Source: an uncultured Muribaculaceae bacterium
Lineage (GTDB): Bacteria; Bacteroidota; Bacteroidia; Bacteroidales; Muribaculaceae
Direction: 5' to 3'
DNA length: 58,690 nt
NCBI GenBank assembly: GCA_910584185.1
Contig: CAJTYC010000003.1
Coordinates: 1-58,690 of the forward strand
The notes under the pieces were generated by a model that saw nothing but the letters and a program-made list of their open reading frames with translations, searched no databases and was not told the DNA's origin. This document shows, one piece after another, positions 17,167 to 25,406 of this stretch. The position numbers were made by a program, and so were the translations under genes. Position 1 is the first letter of the stretch. Each line of letters begins with the position of its first letter.

Positions 17167-18495
17167 ATGGAATATATGGACCGCGATATAATGGATCCGT
17201 CAAACTTCGATATGGAGTCGGATGGGAAGTCCATAATAAAAGTTATAGGCGTGGGAGGCGGCGGCGTAAACGCCGTCAACTACATGTACAAGCAGAACAT
17301 CCCGCTGATAAAGTTTGTGGTGCTCAACACAGACAAGCAGTCGCTCGAGATGTCGGAGGTGCCAACTCAAGTCATAATCGGCCCCGGCTACGGAGCCGGC
17401 AACGTGCCCGAGGTGGGGCGTCAGTTTGCCGAGGATGACATAGACAAGATCAAGGCCCTCTTTGACGACGAGACTCAGATGGTATTCATCACAGCGGGCA
17501 TGGGAGGCGGCACCGGCACCGGGGCAGCCCCGGTGGTGGCCCGCGAGGCCAAGGCAGCCGGCATGCTGACAATCGGCATCGTGACCGTGCCCTTCATGTT
17601 TGAGGGGAAGAAAAAGATTATCAAGGCATTGGCCGGAGCCGAAGAGATGAAGAAATATGTGGATGCACTACTCATCATCAACAACGAGAACATCATAGAG
17701 CTCTACAAAGACTTCAACTTCTTCAACGCATTCAGCAAGGCTGACGACACGCTTGCCAACGCCGCGCGAAGCATATCGGACATCATATCGGAGAAATGCT
17801 ACATCAACGTGGACTTTCAGGACGTGAAGACCACCTTGAAAGACAGTGGGTCGGCCATCATATCGACAGCGATAGGAGAGGGAGAGCACCGTATCACCGA
17901 TGCGCTTCAGAACGCATTGCACTCACCGCTGCTGAAGCGTCATGACATATTGACTTCCAAGCGGTTGCTCTTCAAGTTCATATGTGCTAAAGAGAGCAAG
18001 AATCCAATCAGGGCAGAGGAGATTGCCGAGATCAACAACTTCACGTCTAAGCTGCCGTCGAGCATCGATGTGAAATGGGGTATCGGAGATGACCCGTCGA
18101 TGGGCGACAAAGTCAAGATCACGGTATTGGCGTCAGGTTTTGACGTAACAATCCAGGATGGAGATGAGAAAATCGTGATGACAATGCCCGAGGAGAAGAC
18201 TGCAGAGACTACGCAGCAAGAGAGCGTGGAAGAGAAACTGATAGTCGAGACCTACGGATTCGAGAAACTCAAAGAGCAAGAGCGAGAGAACGCCCGCTTG
18301 AAATATGTGATACTGAAGCCGTGGCAATTTGACGACCATGAGTCGATAGCCCTGATAGAGCGGACGCCCACCTACAACCGCAACCAGCAGATCACGGAGA
18401 AACTCCGCAAGCTGTCGGAAGGAGGGGAGACCCAGGAGAAGCCACAGGCGCATGCACATAGCCACAACGACGGAAATGCTCCTATAACATTCTGA
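17167..18495 (+). CDS. ftsZ: Cell division protein FtsZ
   Basis: The tubulin-like GTPase that forms the division ring. VIGVGGGGVNAVNYM is the N-terminal nucleotide loop, and the tubulin signature GGGTGTG is at residues 113-119. The T7 catalytic loop reads NVDFQDVKTTLKDSG. The globular part ends near residue 325, and a long charged linker (about 115 residues, rich in E, K, Q and H) follows. The last residues are NDGNAPITF; I do not recognise the usual terminal FtsA-binding peptide there. It is the last gene of the dcw block and is followed by a repeat-filled spacer. Confidence 0.97.
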   Translation: MEYMDRDIMDPSNFDMESDGKSIIKVIGVGGGGVNAVNYMYKQNIPLIKFVVLNTDKQSLEMSEVPTQVIIGPGYGAGNVPEVGRQFAEDDIDKIKALFDDETQMVFITAGMGGGTGTGAAPVVAREAKAAGMLTIGIVTVPFMFEGKKKIIKALAGAEEMKKYVDALLIINNENIIELYKDFNFFNAFSKADDTLANAARSISDIISEKCYINVDFQDVKTTLKDSGSAIISTAIGEGEHRITDALQNALHSPLLKRHDILTSKRLLFKFICAKESKNPIRAEEIAEINNFTSKLPSSIDVKWGIGDDPSMGDKVKITVLASGFDVTIQDGDEKIVMTMPEEKTAETTQQESVEEKLIVETYGFEKLKEQERENARLKYVILKPWQFDDHESIALIERTPTYNRNQQITEKLRKLSEGGETQEKPQAHAHSHNDGNAPITF

Positions 18496-18496
18496 C

Positions 18497-18600
18497 CAGA
18501 CAAGGCCAACAAGACTAACCCATAGGGCTAATAGGGCTAATAAGACCAATAAGGCCAATATAGTCGATAAGACTCATTTGACCTATTTGACCTATAAGTT
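18497..18600. repeat. Degenerate 9-bp-period array after ftsZ
   Basis: About eleven units of nine bases such as TAGGGCTAA, TAAGGCCAA and TTTGACCTA begin at the ftsZ stop. The same GGGCTAATA type follows mscL (40316-40450). Confidence 0.75.
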
Positions 18601-18642
18601 AAAACTAGAGATAGCGAATAAGTTAAAACTAGAGATAGCGAA
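18595..18642. repeat. Tandem duplication of 24 bp before the RNA methyltransferase
   Basis: Two exact copies of a 24-bp unit (TAAGTTAAAACTAGAGATAG and four more bases) at 18595-18618 and 18619-18642. Confidence 0.9.
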
Positions 18643-18682
18643 ATAAAAAAAGCGAAAATAAAACAGCGAATAAAAGAGAGTG

Positions 18683-20350
18683 ATGGAAAATAAATATTCG
18701 ATGGTAGCCAAGACCTTCCAGGGACTGGAAGATGTGCTTCGCGACGAATTGATAAGCCTTGGCGCGGAAAACGTGGAGACAGGGCGTCGGATGGTAAGTT
18801 TCGAGGGGGACCTTGAGTTGATGTACAAGGCCAATCTTTGCTGCCGCACAGCGTTGCGCATATTGAAGCCGATAGAGAAGTTCACGGCCTACAATCCGGA
18901 TGAGCTTTATGACATGGTGCGCGACATAGAGTGGGAGAAATATATGAGTTCGAAGACGACCTTCATGATTGATTCCACGGTGAACAGCGGCGACTTTCCA
19001 CACTCCAAGTTCGTGACATATCGCGTCAAGGATGGAATCGTGGACCACTTCCGCGACATGGGCGAGGAGCGTCCGTCGGTGCGTGTGACCGATGCCGATA
19101 TCATGCTCAACGTGCATATCGACAGCAACCGCGTCACAATCTCTCTCGATTCGAGCGGCGAGCCGTTGTCGAAGCGCGGCTACCGTGATGACTCTACGGA
19201 GGCACCTATCAACGAAGCCTTGGCAGCGGGCATAATCATGCTGACGGGCTGGCGCGGAGAGAGCAACTTCGCAGACCCTATGTGCGGTTCGGGAACATTC
19301 CTGATAGAGGCTGCGCTTATCGCGGCCAACATCAATCCCGGTATATATCGCAAAGGTTTTGCGTTTGAGAAATGGCCGGACTTCGACAAAGACCTCTTTG
19401 AAGACCTCTATAATGATGACAGTCAGGAACGGGAGTTCGCCTTCAAGATTTATGGTGGCGATATAGACCCGGAGGCTGTGCAGACCGCACGCCGCAACAT
19501 AAAGTCGGCGCAGGTCGAAGATATGATAGAACTGAGCTGCCGCGACATGTCGGAATGGGTAGATAACCCCGAGGCCGGTGTGCTTGTGATGAACCCACCA
19601 TATGGCCGCAGACTGCGTCCCGACGATATAGAGGCGCTCTACAAGAACATAGGCACCAACCTGAAGCGCAACTTCAGCGGGTGGCATGCCTGGGTTATAG
19701 GCCTGGACGACCCCTTGTTTGACAACATAGGCTTGAAGCCGTCGGTGAAGATACCGCTGCTCAACGGCAGCTTGGAGTGCATGCTCAGAGAATATGTGAT
19801 GTTTGATGGCCGCTACAACGACTTCCGCTCCGAAGGGGGCAGCGTGAAAGGCTTCGACGACGAAGAGCGCGAGCGCGGGCCGAGGAAGATGAAACGCGTG
19901 TCGGATGAAGAATGGCGCAAAGAGACCCGCAAATATGGGCATAACGACCGCAAGCCGAAACCGTATCACAAAGAAGAGAAAGGAGGCTTCGAGAACCGCC
20001 GCGAATTCAAGCGCGATGACCGCAAGGAGTTCAAGCGTGACGACCGCCGCGAGTTCAAGCGCGACGACCGTAAAGACTTCAAACGCGATGACCACCGTGA
20101 GTTTAAGCGTGACGACCGTAAAGACTTCAAACGCGATGACCGCCGTGAGTTTAAGCGTGACAACCGTAAGGACTTCAAGCGTGACGACCGCAGAGATTGG
20201 CGTGGAGGTAAGCGACAAGAGGGGAGAGGCGACTGGAAAAAGCCACGAGAGATAACAAACCGCGGCCCTCAGATAGGAGAAGAACATAGCGTGATAATCA
20301 ACAGCGTACACTTCCGCAAACGCAAGAACAAGGGCGAGACAGAAGAATGA
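18683..20350 (+). CDS. THUMP-domain class I SAM-dependent RNA methyltransferase with repetitive basic tail
   Basis: Related to RlmL/YpsC enzymes that form N2-methylguanosine in 23S rRNA. Residues about 1-165 form the ferredoxin-like and THUMP RNA-binding part (MVAKTFQGLEDVLRDEL). Residues about 165-385 are the methyltransferase: FADPMCGSGTFLIEAALIA (SAM binding), GGDIDPEAV, and the catalytic VLVMNPPYGRRL. I start at the ATG at 18683, not the adjacent GTG. The tail is striking: eight copies of an 8-residue unit FKRDDR(K/R)(E/D) from residue 442, encoded at 20006-20197, probably for RNA binding. It overlaps the next gene by 4 bases (ATGA). The exact rRNA target cannot be read from sequence. Confidence 0.92.
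   Translation: MENKYSMVAKTFQGLEDVLRDELISLGAENVETGRRMVSFEGDLELMYKANLCCRTALRILKPIEKFTAYNPDELYDMVRDIEWEKYMSSKTTFMIDSTVNSGDFPHSKFVTYRVKDGIVDHFRDMGEERPSVRVTDADIMLNVHIDSNRVTISLDSSGEPLSKRGYRDDSTEAPINEALAAGIIMLTGWRGESNFADPMCGSGTFLIEAALIAANINPGIYRKGFAFEKWPDFDKDLFEDLYNDDSQEREFAFKIYGGDIDPEAVQTARRNIKSAQVEDMIELSCRDMSEWVDNPEAGVLVMNPPYGRRLRPDDIEALYKNIGTNLKRNFSGWHAWVIGLDDPLFDNIGLKPSVKIPLLNGSLECMLREYVMFDGRYNDFRSEGGSVKGFDDEERERGPRKMKRVSDEEWRKETRKYGHNDRKPKPYHKEEKGGFENRREFKRDDRKEFKRDDRREFKRDDRKDFKRDDHREFKRDDRKDFKRDDRREFKRDNRKDFKRDDRRDWRGGKRQEGRGDWKKPREITNRGPQIGEEHSVIINSVHFRKRKNKGETEE
20006..20197 (+). repeat. 24-bp coding repeat, eight units, in the methyltransferase tail
   Basis: Each unit encodes FKRDDRKE or a close variant. 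Units differ mainly at synonymous third positions, so the protein sequence looks selected rather than freshly duplicated. Confidence 0.9.
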
Positions 20351-21357
20351 TTCACAGGCACTCGATGGGCTCGGAGGGGTTGATGCTGGCATTGCTGGCA
20401 TCCGCCGCGATGGTTGCACTCGCACATTTTGTGGGAGTGCCGCCACGTCTTGGCGGTGACATGGGTATATGCCTGCCGTCGCCCAACGCATGGGGTATGA
20501 GCGACCTGTGGGGCTGGGTGGCCAATACGGTGGTGCTGGTAATCACCGTGTTTACGCTGCATATCGTCAACAGGGAATTTACCTTCGTGCAGGGCTCGGA
20601 CACCGTGATGACCGGCATGTTTGCCATAATGGTTACATCGAACCTCTGGACATCAGGGTGCATGTCGACCTCCGCCCTGTTCGCATTGGCCAATCTGATA
20701 TGCATCACGCTCCTGTTTGGGTGTTACGGCAAGCGGAATGCTTCACAAGAACTGTGCGTCACAGCCACCATCATCTCGCTTGGCACCATGATACAATATG
20801 CCTTCATATTCATGCTGCCCATCTACCTTATAGCCGCAGCGGTATTGAAATGCCTAAGATTCAAGAGCTTCGTGGCATATCTGCTTGGCATAATCGCACC
20901 ATATTGGGTGGCATTAGGCATGGGTATAATCAGTCTGGAAGACTTCACAATGCCTACAATCACCAACCTCTTCAATGGGTTCACATCACGTCGGACACTC
21001 TTGGTGGGTGGTGTAAACGTAGGGATTACGGCGCTGCTCACGTTGATATTAGCCTTAGGCAATATGGTTCGGCTATATGCCGGCAACACGCAGCGCCGCC
21101 TCTATAACCTTGTGATAGACATACTTGGCCTTGCGTGTGTGCTCTGCATCATATTTGATGCCAACAACATGGTGGTGTATCTCTGCACGCTCTATATGAT
21201 TGCGGCCATACAGCTCGGCAACCTGTTTGCGTTGCGCACCATATATCGTGGCGGCAGATGGCTTACGGCACTCAGCGTGCTCTACGTAATAGGGTTGGTG
21301 CTGATGGTATTTTATGACGCAGACTCCAACTCATTCGATATCCATATACAGTTATGA
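20347..21357 (+). CDS. Polytopic membrane protein of unknown function
   Basis: A 336-residue hydrophobic protein with about nine to ten predicted membrane helices (for example LMLALLASAAMVALAHFVGV near residue 13). I recognise no family or catalytic motif. It overlaps the preceding RNA methyltransferase and the following pdxB by 4 bases each (ATGA), so the three genes are probably co-transcribed and translationally coupled. The context does not reveal a role; a transporter-like or membrane-assembly function would be guesswork. Confidence 0.85.
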   Translation: MIHRHSMGSEGLMLALLASAAMVALAHFVGVPPRLGGDMGICLPSPNAWGMSDLWGWVANTVVLVITVFTLHIVNREFTFVQGSDTVMTGMFAIMVTSNLWTSGCMSTSALFALANLICITLLFGCYGKRNASQELCVTATIISLGTMIQYAFIFMLPIYLIAAAVLKCLRFKSFVAYLLGIIAPYWVALGMGIISLEDFTMPTITNLFNGFTSRRTLLVGGVNVGITALLTLILALGNMVRLYAGNTQRRLYNLVIDILGLACVLCIIFDANNMVVYLCTLYMIAAIQLGNLFALRTIYRGGRWLTALSVLYVIGLVLMVFYDADSNSFDIHIQL

Positions 21358-22388
21358 GAATAATTGCAGACGACAACATACCCTACCTCAAGGGAAGACT
21401 TGAGGGATTGGCCGAAGTGGTATATGTGGACCAATTCGGTTTCACACCGGAGATAGTCAAAGATGCTGACGCCATCATCATCAGGACACGTACCCGCGCC
21501 AACGAAGAGCTTTTGGGAGGCTCCAAGGTGCGCCTTGTTGCCACGGCTACCATCGGCATTGACCAAATAGACTTGCCGTGGTGTGAAAGCAACGGTATTG
21601 AGGTGAGGAACGCGCCCGGCTGCAATGCACCGGGTGTGGCGCAGTATGTATGGAGCGCATTGCTCCGATGCGGCTTCGACCCTAAGCGCGACACATTGGG
21701 GATAGTTGGGTGTGGCAATGTGGGAAGCATAGAGCATGCCTGGGGCAAAGAACTGGGCTGCAAGATGCTTGTGAGCGATCCTCCACGCGAGGCTGAGGAA
21801 AGAGCTACGGAGAGAGGTAAAGAGAGAGCTAAGGGGAAAGAAAGCGGCATAGAGTATGCTCCGCTTGAGCACGTGCTTGCGGAGAGTGATGCCGTGACTC
21901 TGCACACACCGTTGACACGCAGCGGTGAGCATGCCACCTACCATCTGATAGGGGAGCGGGAGTTGAGTCTGATTCGACCCGGCAAGCTGCTTGTTAATGC
22001 AGCCCGTGGGCCGGTTGTGGACTTCGGTGCATTGAAAAGCGAAGTGATGAGCGGACGGATACGGGCCGTGATAGACACCTGGGAGGGGGAACCGGAGGTA
22101 GATGCCGAATTGCTCGGCAAAGTGGAGTATGGCACCTTCCACATAGCCGGCTACTCACGCCAGGGCAAGGAGCGGGCCACACGTATGGCCTTGGAGGCCG
22201 TCAGCGAGGTATTGGGGCTTCCTGTAGACTTGGCCAGACTAACGGGCCGCTATGAAGGCACAGAGGGGCTTACGTGCGAAAGAATCATCGCCTCCTATGA
22301 CCCGGGCGAAGACACCGCAGCGCTTCGCGCCGCGCCGGAAGCCTTCGACACGCTCCGCGCTGGCTACCACTACCGCGAGGAAGTTTGA
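21354..22388 (+). CDS. pdxB: 4-phosphoerythronate dehydrogenase
   Basis: PdxB oxidises 4-phosphoerythronate in the DXP-dependent route to pyridoxal 5'-phosphate. The D-2-hydroxyacid dehydrogenase fold shows ATATIGIDQIDL, the NAD-binding loop GIVGCGNVG (residues 117-124), the catalytic Arg in LLVNAARGPVVDF and the His in FHIAGYS. The FHIAGYS motif and the gap of the C-terminal PdxB dimerisation part support PdxB over other dehydrogenases; at 344 residues it is slightly short. Residues about 143-163 are a charged low-complexity insertion (EERATERGKERAKGKES) in the Rossmann domain. The start overlaps the upstream gene by 4 bases. Confidence 0.9.
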   Translation: MRIIADDNIPYLKGRLEGLAEVVYVDQFGFTPEIVKDADAIIIRTRTRANEELLGGSKVRLVATATIGIDQIDLPWCESNGIEVRNAPGCNAPGVAQYVWSALLRCGFDPKRDTLGIVGCGNVGSIEHAWGKELGCKMLVSDPPREAEERATERGKERAKGKESGIEYAPLEHVLAESDAVTLHTPLTRSGEHATYHLIGERELSLIRPGKLLVNAARGPVVDFGALKSEVMSGRIRAVIDTWEGEPEVDAELLGKVEYGTFHIAGYSRQGKERATRMALEAVSEVLGLPVDLARLTGRYEGTEGLTCERIIASYDPGEDTAALRAAPEAFDTLRAGYHYREEV

Positions 22389-22397
22389 GGTAGGAGA

Positions 22398-22424
22398 CGC
22401 GCTTCCGCGCGCCCACAACTCCAC
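22398..22424. repeat. Palindromic intergenic repeat, hairpin + CACAACTCCACG (family A)
   Basis: A GC-rich hairpin (CGCGC-TTCC-GCGCG) followed by CCCACAACTCCACG. It is one of six related copies; see also 27833, 35781, 38272, 47336 and 58336. Confidence 0.6.
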
Positions 22425-22507
22425 GGCTTCGCTGCTTGGAGGGAAAGACTTCGCTGCTTGGAGGGGAATATAGATAACGAGAACAAAAACGAAAGAGAGC
22501 TATTGTC

Positions 22508-23167
22508 GTGAAGAAATATTATGTGGTTTGGGTTGGACGAGAGCCGGGGGTTTATGATGACCTTCAGGATGCTTTGGACCAGATTGATGATTATCCGGGG
22601 GCTTCTATCAAGGGTTATACTTCGGCTGCCGAGGCTGCTGAGGCATTCAGGCGTGGCACTCTTAAGAATGACCGCCGTGAGCTTGGCGGCTTGCTTCTTG
22701 AGGCTCAGCGTCAGAATATGCCGGCTTCGGGCCAGGCTGACTATATGAGCAATCCGGAGGTTGACATCAACGGATGGGCCGTCGATGCCGCCTGCTCGGG
22801 CAATCCCGGGCGTATGGAATATCGCGGTGTCGAGCTGATGACCGGGCGCGAGCTTTTTAGGGTCGGGCCTATAGAGCATTCCACCAACAACATCGGAGAA
22901 TTTCTGGCGATTGTGCATGCGTTGTCGCTGATGTTTGCACGCGGCGAGAAGCATACCATCTACAGCGACTCCGTGACGGGTATGGCATGGGTGCGCAACC
23001 GCAAGGTTAAGACACAGCTGACCCGCAATGCCGGCACCGAGAAGAGCTTCCAGCTGATGGAGCGGGCCTTGTCGTGGCTCAATTCGCACAGCGTGGATGT
23101 GAAGATAAGGAAATGGGAGACCGACCGCTGGGGAGAGATTCCGGCTGACTTCGGGCGCAAAGGATAG
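22508..23167 (+). CDS. Ribonuclease H with N-terminal viroplasmin (hybrid-binding) domain
   Basis: Residues 1-47 form the small RNA/DNA hybrid-binding domain (KKYYVVWVGREPGVYDD, with GYTSAAEAAEAF). Residues about 85-219 are an RNase H fold. Putative metal ligands are Asp in VDAACSGNPG, Glu in STNNIGEFLAI, Asp in IYSDSVTGMAW and a final Asp in PADFGRKG. It should cleave RNA in RNA/DNA hybrids, for example at R-loops or primers. The start is GTG at 22508, needed to keep the hybrid-binding domain. Related proteins are common in Bacteroidales. Confidence 0.9.
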   Translation: MKKYYVVWVGREPGVYDDLQDALDQIDDYPGASIKGYTSAAEAAEAFRRGTLKNDRRELGGLLLEAQRQNMPASGQADYMSNPEVDINGWAVDAACSGNPGRMEYRGVELMTGRELFRVGPIEHSTNNIGEFLAIVHALSLMFARGEKHTIYSDSVTGMAWVRNRKVKTQLTRNAGTEKSFQLMERALSWLNSHSVDVKIRKWETDRWGEIPADFGRKG

Positions 23168-23219
23168 CCACGTTACTCCGTAAGGGGGAGGCTTGCAGAG
23201 GAGGCTGATTTTATTTGGT

Positions 23220-24125
23220 ATGGTTGAAGAGTTAAGGAGGCGGCTTACCGAGGTTGGGGCTTGCGCTTTTGGAGTCGCGACTGCCGAGGAGGTGCCGTTG
23301 GAAGTCAGGAAACGATATGAGAAATGGCTTGCTGCCGGCAAAGAGGCCGGTATGGGGTATATGCACAACCATATGGAATTGCGGTGTGACCCTCGCAAAG
23401 TGCTTGAAGGATGCCGTAGCATTATTTGCTTGGCATTCAGCTATGCGACCGGTGCGGTGCGCGACAGCCGTTTGCCTCTGATTTCCGAGTATGCATTGCT
23501 TACAGACTATCATGATTGGGTGAAGCGACGCGTGCGCGAGAGCGGAATCGGGGAATTATTGGGAGAAGAGAATTTAGGTTGGCGTATATGCGTTGACTCT
23601 GCGCCGGTGGCCGAACGGTATTGGGGATGGCGTGCGGGATTAGGGGTAATCGGAGACAACGGGATGCTGATAGTGCCGGGGGTGGGGAGCAAGGTTATAC
23701 TTGCAGAGATATTGACAACAGCAGAGCTTGCGGCAAACGAGCCATTGACGGGAGACTGCGGACATTGCGGAAGATGCCGCAGGGCATGCCCTGCGGGGGC
23801 TCTTGGCGAGGAGGGTTTGATAGACTGCAACCATTGCCTCAGCTATCTCAGCATAGAGCACAAAGGGGAATGGGAAGATGAACGGCATATAGCGGCCATG
23901 CGCACGGAAGCTGGCCGCAACACCTTGTTTGGCTGCGACCGATGCGTGAACGTGTGCCCACATAACAACAATGAAAAGCGAAGCCCGGAGGCACCGCTTG
24001 AGGAAATTATGAGACTACGTGCCGAAGACCTCGAGAAAGGGGTGACGTTGCCGAAGAATAGCTGCCTGCGCCGCGCCGGGCGCAAAGGTCTGCTTCGCAA
24101 TTTGAAGAATCATAAGTCATCGTAA
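23220..24125 (+). CDS. queG: Epoxyqueuosine reductase
   Basis: QueG reduces epoxyqueuosine to queuosine in tRNA (last step of the pathway), using cobalamin and two [4Fe-4S] clusters. The catalytic Asp lies in VDSAPVAERYWGWRAGLG. The ferredoxin-like part has CGHCGRCRRACPAGAL, then CNHC, and CDRCVNVCPHNN. I use the ATG at 23220 (MVEELRRRL) rather than a TTG nine codons earlier. The length of 301 residues is typical of the Bacteroidota form, which lacks the C-terminal HEAT repeats of some longer members. Its 3' end overlaps a convergent gene by 16 bp. Confidence 0.95.
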   Translation: MVEELRRRLTEVGACAFGVATAEEVPLEVRKRYEKWLAAGKEAGMGYMHNHMELRCDPRKVLEGCRSIICLAFSYATGAVRDSRLPLISEYALLTDYHDWVKRRVRESGIGELLGEENLGWRICVDSAPVAERYWGWRAGLGVIGDNGMLIVPGVGSKVILAEILTTAELAANEPLTGDCGHCGRCRRACPAGALGEEGLIDCNHCLSYLSIEHKGEWEDERHIAAMRTEAGRNTLFGCDRCVNVCPHNNNEKRSPEAPLEEIMRLRAEDLEKGVTLPKNSCLRRAGRKGLLRNLKNHKSS

Positions 24126-24430
24126 GGGGCGTTGCGATTTAGCACCGCCACATCTTCCATGTCGTGGATTTCTCTGACGAGAACAGCTTCAATCTCCGGG
24201 ATGGAATCATTGCCGAAAGCCGGATAAGCATCATAATCGTGAGACTTATCGTCCGGTATCTGTTTGACAATCATAGACTCATAGAAATTCTTATCGGCTA
24301 AAGTCGGAAAATTTGAGGAGATATATTCTCCTACTGATTTCTTAATGTCGCAAAGCTGCGAGGAGCTATCTCGCTCTATGTCGAGGCGGTACTGCTTGGA
24401 ATTGCCGAAGCTAATCAAGTATGATTTCAT
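24110..24430 (-). CDS. Small protein of unknown function
   Basis: A 106-residue acidic protein beginning MKSYLISFGNSKQYRLDIER. I recognise no family. There is no signal peptide or membrane helix. The reading frame has ordinary codon use and fills the convergent space between queG and rnpA, overlapping the queG 3' end by 16 bp. The shared upstream region carries a clear promoter only for rnpA. It is more likely real than chance, but no role can be inferred. Confidence 0.6.
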   Translation of the reverse strand: MKSYLISFGNSKQYRLDIERDSSSQLCDIKKSVGEYISSNFPTLADKNFYESMIVKQIPDDKSHDYDAYPAFGNDSIPEIEAVLVREIHDMEDVAVLNRNAPYDDL

Positions 24431-24472
24431 AGTTTTGATTTTAATTTTTCCGTTTTATAAACTAAACACATT

Positions 24473-24504
24473 TTTGGATAGGGAAGTTTAATTTCTTAAA
24501 TTTG
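24473..24504 (+). promoter_or_regulatory. Bacteroidota sigma-70-type promoter for rnpA
   Basis: -33 box TTTG (24473-24476), 20-base spacer, -7 box TAAATTTG (24497-24504). Both boxes and the spacing match the Bacteroidota consensus. The predicted leader to the ATG at 24546 is about 36 bases. Confidence 0.8.
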
Positions 24505-24545
24505 CAGTTTGTAGTCAAGGATAGCTTCACAGAAAAGAATAAAAA

Positions 24546-24977
24546 ATGGCAGAAAAGAGACGCAATAAATTTGTGAAGGCGGAGCGACTTCGACACAAGA
24601 GTCTGGTAGACGGGCTCTTTGACGAGGGAAAGAGTCTGTATGAGTTTCCGCTCCGGGCCACATATCGCATCATAGGTGATGAAGAGCTTGCCGGAATGTA
24701 TAGAGGGGAGAAGCCGGAGGGGATTGCCAAGGTGCAGATGATGGTGACGGTGCCCAAGAAGAAACGTCGTCATGCAGTGGACAGGGTGCTTCTTCGGCGC
24801 CGCATCAAGGAGGCATACCGCTTGCAGAAAAATGAGCTTATAGACCGGGTTGATTCACTTGAAGGGGTAGGCACACTCTCGGTGGCATTTGTATATATGC
24901 ATGGCGAGAACGTGGACTATGCATTGATCGAGCGAAAGATGGGCAAGCTGCTCCGTAAGATAGCGGAGAGAATGTAG
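24546..24977 (+). CDS. rnpA: Ribonuclease P protein component
   Basis: The protein subunit of RNase P, which helps the RNA subunit bind pre-tRNA leaders. The signature block is PKKKRRHAVDRVLLRRRIKEAYR, shown here in part as RRHAVDRVLLRRRIKEAYR (residues about 78-96), the basic RNR helix. At 143 residues it is normal. yidD follows, as in many bacteria; rpmH and yidC do not appear beside it here. Confidence 0.95.
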   Translation: MAEKRRNKFVKAERLRHKSLVDGLFDEGKSLYEFPLRATYRIIGDEELAGMYRGEKPEGIAKVQMMVTVPKKKRRHAVDRVLLRRRIKEAYRLQKNELIDRVDSLEGVGTLSVAFVYMHGENVDYALIERKMGKLLRKIAERM

Positions 24978-25004
24978 CGGAGAGAATATCGTAAAAGAGA
25001 GACT

Positions 25005-25256
25005 ATGATGAAAAGGATACGGGATATTGGGAAGGCTATATTTATACTGCCGATACGTTTTTATCAGGTATGCATCTCGCCGATGTTTCCGGCGGCTTGC
25101 CGTTACACGCCAACATGCAGTCAGTATGCCATCGAGGCAATCAGAGAGCATGGCATAATAAGAGGAGGGTGGCTGGCGTTGAAGCGAATAAGCCGGTGCC
25201 ACCCATGGGGAGGGAGCGGCTACGACCCGGTGCCAAGGCGAGTTAATAATGAATAA
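25005..25256 (+). CDS. yidD: Membrane protein insertion efficiency factor YidD
   Basis: An 83-residue protein of the YidD family, thought to assist YidC-dependent membrane insertion. The core motif is YQVCISPMFPAACRYTPTCS, followed by YAIEAIREHG and RCHPWGGSGYDPVP. The three conserved cysteines are present. It starts 27 bp after rnpA at a doubled ATG (25005 or 25008), most likely in the same transcript. Confidence 0.95.
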   Translation: MMKRIRDIGKAIFILPIRFYQVCISPMFPAACRYTPTCSQYAIEAIREHGIIRGGWLALKRISRCHPWGGSGYDPVPRRVNNE

Positions 25257-25279
25257 TTAATAATGAATAATTAATAATC
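25248..25279. repeat. AT-rich repeat (AATAATTAAT) after yidD
   Basis: Two units of about 15 bases, starting inside the last codons of yidD. It matches the repeat after murE (7906-7938). Confidence 0.75.
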
Positions 25280-25406
25280 ATAAGGCAATTATTAACTGTT
25301 CAAACATTATAAAAGGTAACGATAGGGGTGAATGTTTTTTGGGTTTTAGAACATATGTGGTAAAAGCTGTGTTATATAACATATAAACCAACATATTGCT
25401 TTAGGT

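Noticed and set aside
18629..20491. 620-residue minus-strand ORF opposite the RNA methyltransferase
   Set aside because: It is the antisense of a gene with clear motifs. Its protein is a Val/Leu/Phe-rich repeat produced by the FKRDDR units read backwards, with no family features.
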